From: Tenebrio molitor
Lineage: Eukaryota > Arthropoda > Insecta > Coleoptera > Tenebrionidae
Direction of reading: 5' to 3'
NCBI RefSeq assembly: GCF_963966145.1
Contig: NC_091046.1
Span: 29,016,001 to 29,080,000 of the forward strand
DNA: 64,000 nucleotides
Shown: one piece after another, positions 10,353 to 20,700 of the stretch
Numbering within the stretch: the stretch's first letter is position 1
Layout: each line of letters starts with the position of its first letter
Program-made: the position numbers and the translations under genes
The notes under the pieces: generated by a model
The model's database searches: none
What the model was told of the DNA's origin: nothing
What the model saw: the letters and a program-made list of their open reading frames with translations, nothing else

Positions 10353-10601
10353 TTAGTTTTGGGTAACCTTCTTCTGGGGAGCAGCAGCTTCATGGGGTGT
10401 GTTTCTGGACTCTTGCTCGCTATGCTCCACCACATGTGCTTTCTGGAGGAGTTCGGTGACGTTAAAGGTCGTGGTTGTTAACGTCGTCGCAGGGTCTCCA
10501 GTTTTCCGCAGTAATTCATATACGATGTCTAGTTGCCACTCTTCGTCTTCTTCCCTAGACATCCTGGAGACTCGATCCCGTTGGACTTTTTGTGCGGACA
10601 T
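10353..10601 (-). CDS. Unassigned 82-aa open frame, possibly a gag relic
   Basis: ATG at 10601, stop at 10353. The product is highly polar: start MSAQKVQRDRVSRMSREEDE, then a Thr-run (TTLTTTTFN) and a hydrophilic tail. No domain, signal peptide or membrane segment is recognisable. Base composition is more GC-rich than the flanks and the frame is open in a credible way. It lies between a gypsy integrase relic and the 3' end of the RNF144-like gene. A gag N-terminus or a small host gene are both possible; chance is not excluded. Confidence 0.3.
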   Translation of the reverse strand: MSAQKVQRDRVSRMSREEDEEWQLDIVYELLRKTGDPATTLTTTTFNVTELLQKAHVVEHSEQESRNTPHEAAAPQKKVTQN

Positions 10602-11784
10602 CCAGTGTATTTTTGTAACAGTGACTTTTGATATGATTACTTTTGCTCATAATTCATCTCACCACATATTTTATCTAGAACCCAGAATTTTGTAGTATTC
10701 ATTGTCTGCAAAATTATTCGTAATGCGCAGATTGTGCTCTTGAAAGCAAATTAACAAAAGAAAGATAAATTAATACCAATAACGTACAGTTGTATATTAA
10801 TAATAATAAGTACATAGTACCTAATTAAATCTATGACTTTTTAACAGTATGTACATTCAGTTACATTTATAAAATAACTGTTTACGATTTTTGGAAAAAC
10901 AGTTGAAAAAAAGTTGTACTTCCGAGTACCTCCAAAAATAAAGTAACAAGTTTTTAGTTATCAGTAAAATAATTAAGTTCAACGCTAATATAATTATTAT
11001 ATCTATGTGTAACTAGATATTTAAATATGTATTTACATTATCTCATTCACAATTTGTCTTCCATCATAAGATGGATCCGTGTACTTTCAAGCAGTAGTGG
11101 ACTAATAAAATTTGAAATAATTAATAGTTTTACATATTCAACAAACTTAATAAACTGCAACAACCAAACAATAAATCTGTACACTTAATAAGGCCCTGAA
11201 ATCACTCTAATTTGCTGTGTAATAGAATACTGTAAGTAAATAATTCTTACACTCTGTACAAAATAAACGAACGATAATAAAAATTACAAACCTGTTCTTA
11301 GTCTAATATTTTTTTAATTTAAAGGGTATATAAATCATGATTTAATACTTGTCAATGTGCCACTTTTTATCACAGCATTCTAGTCAACAGCTAATTTTAA
11401 AAATAATAAAACTTTAAAACTGAAATAAATCAACAGATCACTCATCATTGTTTAGCCATCAAGACAAATTAATAAAAATTATCGTAACTAAGTTCAAGAC
11501 ACAGACGGTTATTCATAATCACAGTTCTATCACAGATTCCGCCTATGTTTAAACTTGAACCTATGAAAACAAATCAGTGATGTTTGGACAGAGGCCATGT
11601 ATATATACGCAAGACTAGACATTTTATGTGAGAAACTTTAAAGAAAAAAAAAGTGAGTGCAACAATATAAAAATGTTTTAATTGAAATAATCTTGACTTA
11701 TTCTTCAACGTTTCTCAAAAGCTTAATGTTAAGTTTAAAAGAATATACATGACCCTAACTAAGGTAATTTCACTGTAACACACG
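10602..11784 (-). other. Probable long 3' UTR of the RNF144-like gene
   Basis: Very AT-rich, repeat-poor sequence immediately 3' of the RBR ligase stop. Unlike the rest of the window it shows no TIR element, as a transcribed UTR might. The polyadenylation site could not be placed. Confidence 0.4.
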
Positions 11785-14700
11785 TCAAGATTCCTCAATG
11801 GGAACATCTTCTTCGTTGTCCAGTTTAGTGGTCCCCGCATTGCACACTCGGCACTTACAGCAGACTATACATGGTGCAGCTAATAAAAGCAGAGGAGAAG
11901 CGACAAGAAGTAAGATGCCAAATCCAGCAAAAATTCCAATAACTTGAGTTCTGTGCCAAATTACAGAAGCTCTAGAATGTCCTAATTTGTTTTTACAAGG
12001 TCCCTTATCATAGTGTCGAAGTAAAAAATCATCCTAAAAATCGGTACAGGATGTAATTATAGAATGAAACGAAGTATGTAAATAGCTTACATCAAGACTG
12101 GCTAGACAATACCAACAAAAGACGTGTTTACATCTTTTACACATCATTTGAGCACAGCCTTCATCTTTTTCAATAGGAACATTACACATGGGGCAGCATT
12201 TTATGAGATCTGAATTAAAAGGTATGCCAGGCTCCTCGACTTTACCTTCTTTTGCTAACTTTTTGTTGTTACTTTCACAAGTCAAGCCTTCGTGCCACTC
12301 TAATTTACAGTTACTGCAGAAATCTGTTGTGCAATTTGGACAGTGAACACTCTGAGGATGACATTGTTGCGTAGGGCATAACTTGCATACAGTTTCACAA
12401 CCTGCCCGGGGACACCATGTGCGATTCTTATCTAATTCTACTTCTGTAAAATAATTGTATTAGTAAAAATGCACATAGTCAACGTACTCGTATAATACTC
12501 ATACCTCTGTTTAATCTGTACTTTTTATGTTTTTCAAATAGATCATCACCAGCCAGTCTTTTTATTTCTTCTTCATGCAAAACTCCTTTGGATGGACACT
12601 GAGCATCAGGACACGAAATGTCGTAAGCTCCTTCCGCAATTTCAAATTTTACATAAAATCGCATGCACTGCAACAAATTCATACGTAAATGTAAAACACA
12701 ATACTCATTAACAGATATATCTATGGACAATTAACCAATTTTTGTTAATTAACGTTAATTAACAACGGTCAATTATACCACTCCCAACACTACAATACTC
12801 TCAGTCACTGATTTTAATTTGTGTTAATATTATTATTTATCATTGAATTCGTGATCAAAATGGTTGTCGACAAATATGGTAAATATGTACGAAAATTTAT
12901 GTGGCAACTGTGTGGGTGGGGTAGAGTTGACATTTGTATGCATGCATTTGATTTTTTTTTATAAATACCATTGCAAATTAACTATTTTCAAAATTGCGCG
13001 CCTACCTACAGAGTTGCCACATTTATCCACATCCATTTTGAATCACTAAAGCTTGTTTGACACGATGCTAAATTTTGTAGAAAGTTTGTTAGAAAATGAG
13101 AGAGACCCTCGATCAGGACCAATGAACGATCAGGATCATAGTCTGTCTTTGTCAGATCCTGATCGTTCATTGGTCCTCTCTCATTTTCTAACAAATTTTC
13201 TACAAAATTTAGCATCGTGTCAAACAGGCTTTAGGCCCGGTTTCTGGAAACAATTTTATCGGGCCAGTTAGTTAAGTCTCCGATAAATACAAAAATCACG
13301 TAATGTGATTGGTTACTTTCTAGCGTTTCTATAGCAACGCTTGCATTAACTAGAGTGGTATATAAGAGAAAGTATAAAGTCCCTATGTATATCTAGGGAC
13401 TTTAAGAAAGTAGGCTTGATCCTGGTTCCTAGGGGAGTTTTTGAGAGTTAAATCTGCATTGGCAGCCTAGTTGACGAGAGGCTAAATGACCCAGGCCATT
13501 CCATACTTGTGCGCAAGTCCTATAATTTTGCGCGTTATTTAAATTTGACGTTCACGGACTTAGAAAATATCGCAAAGGAGAACGCAGAAAATATCGCAAA
13601 GGAGAACGCACACTTTATATGTAATTCTAAAGACCACTCAAATGGGGATATTATGATATCAATCGACGCGTCTTGAAATGACAAATATGTGATACCCTTG
13701 CGCCAAAACGCTAACTCTATAAATAAAGCCGCAATCTATAATTGAAAATCAAAAACTTCCATTTACTTTGTATGAGTGTGAAAGAGAGCGGTAGATACCC
13801 TTTTCAGGTTAGTTTTGGGGACTCCATAAATAAAGATAGTTATTTACGGGGGCAATTGACTTCTTAAGAGGGTTCACAGTAGGATGTATAATTGCAAAGA
13901 TGACACTGAACCAGTACAATGCCTTTAAAAGGGAATAGCCGAATCCGTAATCCCCCATAAACTACAAATGACAGTTTTATGAAGTGTTCTGATAGAAATC
14001 AGTTGGAAAATATTTCAAGTTTTATCGATTTTGTCGCTTTATTAATCGAGTTACACATTTGGCGCAATGATATCAAATATTCATCATTTCAAGACGCGTC
14101 GATTGATATCAAAATATCCCCATTTGAGTGGTCTTTAGAATTACATATAAAGTGTGCGTTCTCCTTTATTGTTTAAAAATTAGAACAACACTTGCGTATC
14201 TAATAAGAAACAATACAATAAAAGACTTTTTTATGTAGTAAACTCATTTATACAGGTGTCCCATAACTCGCGCGTCAGCTGTTAACTGTGAATTTTAATA
14301 TTTAGTCCAACAAGGATTCTACAACAACAAACGTGAAAAGTAGGTATATTAGTTTTGAAATGAAAACGATTTTAAGACGCCTTCCTGAAGGTAACTCTAC
14401 TAAATGTATACGTTTCCGAGGAAACGATTTTAGATGTTGCTGCTAAAAAAACTGTGATGAAATGTTTGGACAACGAGTTTTATAAGGGTTGATTTGGCGC
14501 ACGAATCCCAGGTTTAGAAAACGACCTGTAGGCGAGTTTTTTATGTTATTTTTTAGATTTTTTTTTTAATTTTTAAAATCTAGGGAATTTTGTATTATGT
14601 AATTGATAATTCAAGGTAACGGATGCAACTACATCTGCAACATATGTTAAAAAGTAGAGTTTGAACATTAAAATTGGAAGTTTTTTGGTGTAAATGACAA

Positions 14701-17700
14701 TATAATACACTGAAATATTGATAAAAATTTTCTTAGATATCCATTAAACTACGAGTGCTTTAATAGATAGCCATAAACGATTCCAAATTGAATACAATAA
14801 TAGACCTATTAAAAGATTCTAAAAACATAGTTATATCTTTAGTTTGTGTTCTACTCATCTACTGTTCTTTGCCTTACACGCAGCACAGCATGTAACAACA
14901 AAGCACCCAAGTTACTAACGCATGCGTATTGGTAAGGATCGTCCTGGGTTATTTAGCCTCTCGTGCCTAGTTGCCACAGACTTTGTGAAGTAAATGCAAG
15001 CAAATCTAAATAGTTAAGATAATATTTATAATTTATTTTTCACTCTAGAAACATTTTGATAATTAACAATTTTATCTAAACACAAATAATGCCAATTTTG
15101 ACAAAAAGTGCCGTCAATTATCAATCGAAGAAGGCCCCTAGGAACCAGGATGGAGCCAACTCTATTTGATTTAACTGGCCGGTTAGTTATTGCGTCGGAA
15201 ACCGGGCATAAATAATACAGACTGGCTACGAAAATTGGATTCACTTTTCCACATTTGTCCAAAAAATGGAACTACAAGAAAAAATTAAATGGAATTGCTG
15301 GCAACATTGTTTTTTTACGTAACCATGTTTTCAAGAAACGTTGGTTGTAGCCGATTAGGATATATTGGAAGCTAATTATCCTGCACTCTTACAGCTGCTG
15401 TTCTAGCAGAGCGACCTTCTTTAGCAGGATAATAACGTGCGATCGAATAAAAAAAAATCGAGTTACCTGGAATGTGCTATTCTGATGCTTTGATTGGTTC
15501 AAACCACCATTTGCCTACTCTGATTTTTTTTTTTTATTCGATCGCACGGTACCATTTTATGATTCTTATTCGTTGCTCAATATTGCAATATTAGATTGGC
15601 AGTGAAATTGACAATTGTAAAAATAGTGACAATTGCACGAAATAGCTCATTCGATGTTGCCATTTAACTCGAAATGTCAAAAATGTCGGGAGTTTGTTGA
15701 ATGGCTTATAGGCTCTGCCATTTCTATTGAAATACCACCTGTTGATTTTTCCTAAAATTTAGCAATGTGTAACTGGTTCGGTTGATTGTAAAACGGCTTT
15801 TAGTGAGAAATTTGAAATTTTGACATTTTCTAGTTCCTGTCAAAATAAGTGTCATATAAATCAATTACACAGGTCTACAGTGGATTTGGTGCCGGAAAGA
15901 TTAAAACTGTTTTTGACTATGCCTGCTATGCTGATTCGAATGGTATAGATTTTTTTCTAAATCTACGTGTAGTTTCCGAGATATGACACGTGTCCAAAAA
16001 CTGCTGTTTCTACATATTTTTCACCTTTTATGATATTACTGAACATAAAGAAAGCTTCTTTTTCGTTATTTCTTTGCGTGAATGTCTTCAGGACATTCAC
16101 GCATGATACCCCAGCAGTAGTCAGCCATCATATGTGTAGCCCATCGACCCTGGTATAATTTTTAGTTTCTGCTGAAATCGCTCTTTTTGTTCCTCACTGT
16201 AAGAGCCAAAATTTTCAGGAAACTTATCCAAATCATTATGCACTCGTAGATAATGGACTTTGATCCATGGTACTTCAATTTTTCCAAAACCAGAAATTTG
16301 TTTTGATTTTCCTCCTTTAATTTAGTGAATGAGCAATGGGAACTGCACCATGTTTATTAGCATTATGTAGCGGCTTGAGTAAAAGGTAGGGGTTTTGATG
16401 ATGTTGCCTCATCAACAAGCACAGGTCTCTTAGCGGATTCCAGATCGGGATAGGTCTTTTTTTTTCAGTTAGCGCCATGTAAATTGATTAAGCAAAAATA
16501 ACAGTCATCGTAGTGATTTTTTGGTTCTCTAAACCATAGGCACACTAAACTTCAAATGACGTCTTTTTCCATTCATCCACTGTCTTAAATGTTCCCTACG
16601 CGTTTTGCAAACAATCCAAGGTTTGTCAACGTCTTTGATTTTCATGTTGAAGTAAGCGAAATAAGTATGCATTTTGCACAAATTCAGATATTGGTTTTCG
16701 ACACTTCTTTATCGTATATTCGCCACAAACATAACAAAATGTATTCGGATCATTTAGATAAGATCGTTTTGACGAAAATATCTCGAAGATTTTATTTCGG
16801 ACCGTTTTTTATTAAACAAACACCAACACTAAATACGTGAAACGGCAAACAGTTATCGCTGCGGCTACCGCAAAAACTATACGTAGTTTTCACAAATTAA
16901 CATTACTGAGAAGATCACTAGACCCTATGCATTAAAATCACGTTTAAGTTTCAGCGGCACCAATTTTTTTTTTTTTTTAATTTTGTAGACCTGTGTTATC
17001 TAACTATACAGGGTGTTTTCGAAGTTGAGGCGTTCCGTGTAACACGACGTATAGTATAATTCAGAATAAGTGGCATCGCGGTAGGCGTTGATTCTCTAAA
17101 GCGAGCTTTATGTTATGTCAAAAATTTTTGCAAACATGTGAAACCGTCATTACTTTATTCTGAGGTTATGCGTTACATAATTTTGACATGGTTTTCGCCC
17201 ACAGCAGAGATACCCCCAGAAGAATAATACACTTTTTTGTTCGACACTGTCAGAATTTGAGAATTTTCTCCTGTGTGAACGGATTTTGATAAATTTGACA
17301 ACTTGTCAAAACAAAACGTCAAGCTAATTTTATAGATTTTCAGTGATTTGGAGCCTTTGGGGGGGCTCGTCGAACAAAAAAACGTTGTATTCAACTCGTT
17401 CTTGTGTAATTTGGGCCTTTTTTGGCACTCGTGGACCTTTAAAACGCTCGTTTCACTCGAGTTTTAAACTGGCCCACTCATGCCAAAAAAGCCTAAATTA
17501 CACACGAACTCGTTAAATAAACTACTATTTCATAAATGAAAGAAGGAAATTCCAAATATTATAACAAGAAAATAAACACAAAACGATTCCATTGATAATA
17601 TCAAGGCCAAATTAAAAGCGAAGGTTACCGACAGCATTGAAACTAGGGTATTATTAGCAAGGGTCTTGCTGCCAACGTAAATTTGAATTTCCAACGCCTA

Positions 17701-20700
17701 CCGCGATGCCACTTATTCTGAATTATAATATACTATACATTATTCTAAAAATTTTTTAGCCTGAATCTTCTTAGTAAAATATTTGTATTAACGGATATTT
17801 TTATTGTTTTATAAAATCCTGAGCCCGGTCCTGTCTACTTCTCCGCTGTACTAGATTAATAACTGACGTAGGATTGTGTCTTTCCGGAAATCGCTCTGCG
17901 TACTCTCTGTACGCCGCAGCTGCTTTCTGATAACATTGCCCATACATTAGCAACATATCTGTGAGCTCGTTATTTTCGTAATGATATGCCATTCCGACTA
18001 ATTAAATAACAACTCTGGCAGTATTTTTGATTAACGTCCATGCTCATTTGATTAGTTTTGTCAATTCTAATTTCTAACAAATCAGCGCAAATTTGAGCAG
18101 GACCGGTTTCAAAAAAATTTACTTATTGTATCTTCTTTGCCGTACACATTTTACTAAGGTGATTTTGGCTAAAACTCTTTAGAACAAAGTATACTATGAC
18201 ATGTTAAAAGGAGAGCGAGAGATTGGTTGACATAAAAATCACTAAGAGAAAGTAGTATTCTAGAGACCATTTCATCTAAGAAGTACATGATGACTCATCG
18301 AAATCTGACCGTACGACGCTAGTCAGCTGATGATCAGTGCCGTAGAAACATTCGATTGAAATTCTAACAAATCAATAATTGAACAATGAATACCATAGAA
18401 CGGTACACAGCGAAAGGAATAACAAAAACAAAACACTTCTGTCAAAATGCCTCGACTGACAGAGCAAGACAAAGTTTTGATGCTTTCCAAATTAGAAGAT
18501 GAGTGGTCCATAAGAAGGGTTGCTACTCATAATGGGCTAAATAAATAAAAGTAGAAGACCGATCACATTTTTTTAAATTGCTGTCAATGTCATCTTTAAC
18601 CTAATCTCAAAATTACCTGTTCACGCTGCTTAAATTTTGCAAAATGGTTGTTACTTGATTTTGAATACGTGCGCGAAAGTTTTGAAAGCAAGTGTGTCTT
18701 TGTGGGGGGAGTTCCGATTTTTTTTCCCATATTTGGATTACTGAAGTGATCCCCTACAATGCTCTGAATTAGGAATTCGCGAATTTTGAGACACCTGCAT
18801 ATACCGCAAATTTTCCGAAGGTGCAATAGAAAGAAGCGTAGCTATCATCTAGGGAAAAGGAAAAGTTGATATCTTTAATAACAAACAAGTTATCGAGATT
18901 TTTCGCAACTCTGGGACACCTGTATGTGTTTAGCTCTTGGTACAGTCGATGGACAAATAAAACTGGGACAAAAATGACAATCACATAAGTCAAAATTTAT
19001 AAATTTGCATCGTTCAATTACGGCTTTATCACAAATAGGTTAACTTTGGTATGACATATTATATAGACACTGACAAATATATTGACAATTCAATGGTCTG
19101 ATTTACACAGATTAAATTTTAAGTGTCCCAGTTTTATTTGTCCACCGACCGTACCTCAGAAAATAACGTGGCATTTAACTGCACGAACATATCAATGTTA
19201 TGCGTTTTCCTAACGGAAAGCATCACAGTGTGAATGTTATTAGGCGTCTTGGCCAACGACTGAGAGAAATAAAATGTAACCGTGACGGTAGTTTTTAGTT
19301 ACTATGGACCTTTACAAATAAGGATGCTCTTTGTCGCACAGTGACGTCACCGCGCAAAGGAATTCTGCGTCCTGTGAGACAACAAAGATGTTGACCGTTA
19401 GATAAAATAACTTCGACGAGCAATGGAAATAAATGTAGCGGTCAACTGTTCTCTCACAATGCGCAGATCTCACGCGCATATTTTCCATCTTTTATAAATG
19501 TAATAGTTATTTACATTACAAGCTGCGAAAGTTTACTTTTAGGTGTGAGGTGTTTTTAAATTGGCGAGGCGAACCGTAGCGTAGCCGAGGTGACTTAAAA
19601 ACTGCAAGCACCTGAAAGAGCCTTCGCAGCGTGTAATGTATTAAACTTTTCATTCTCCCCTCGCCAAGGCAGCTTGTTGTTAACGTTACTTTAGTAACAA
19701 TACAAAAACATTATTTTATGACATTTGTCAAATATCGTTGAATACTTGGTCTGGTCAGGTCAATTTAAAATTAATTTCATTGAAGCAGCTGCATACTTAT
19801 ACAGTGTGGAATAAAATGATTTACATCTAGTTACCTTTGCATTACCCTTGTAAAAATACGAAATGCCGCTCTAAAAAAAAAAAAGAAAGCCCAACCTCAA
19901 AATATTCCAAAATTCCAAATGTGATTTATTGCGAAGGGATGATATGAATGCAAAGTAGAGATTGAAATTAAAAAGGAGCTAAGAAAAGCAAGTCACAGCT
20001 ACTGTTGAAAGTGGCCACCAACGTTTGTTAATTCAATTTAGTAAATTGTAACAATTGTCAATTCGATTGATGACATTTATTGACAGAACTAATAGTTCGG
20101 CACTTCAAAAAAAAAGTAGAGCGGTACAGGAAAATTTACATGTGCAAAAATTCCAAAGGTAACTAGATGTAAATCATTTTATTCCACACTGTAGATAATT
20201 GTATATTGGGTGCAGAAGTGTGTTGCCGGACAAATCCAAAGATCAGTATGTACAATTTAGCTTATGAAAATTTCATTAAATGGTGTGCAACGAATGATGT
20301 TTTTGACATTTTTTTTTAATCTGTCGTCCAGGGTTTTTCATAGCTACCAACCGATCCCCTAGCATGTTTTACTTTCTCTTTCAATCGACTTATTAAAATA
20401 GAAAGTTACACTTTCGTAGGGGGGAGAATGAAAAGGTCCATTGCGTTGCTGCCATTTTCATTTTCGCTTTCTTAGAGTTTTCTTTTTAATTGAAAGCTGC
20501 AGAACAGTTGTTGGTATAAAATCGGGGTCCATATTATGCTATGCTATGCTACTGAAACGCCTGTCCGTCCTCTTTGACACACTCGATATGAACAAGTGAA
20601 ATTAAGAGTTACGTTATAACAGTTGTCCTAGATTTACTTGAACATACTATACTTCTGTAAAATATGCTTTAGTTCAGAAGTTTAATCGAGGTTACAAAGA

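Larger units (their letters stand above)
13234..15207. mobile_element. Composite of nested inverted repeats
   Basis: Outer ends GGCCCGGTTTC and GAAACCGGGC (15197-15207), with GGCCAGTTA just inside both. A second pair nests within: GATCCTGGTTCCTAGGGG (13418) against CCCCTAGGAACCAGGA (15135), plus GAGGCTAAATGACCC against GGGTTATTTAGCCTC. A third pair is listed separately. This reads as three insertions in series. Confidence 0.7.
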
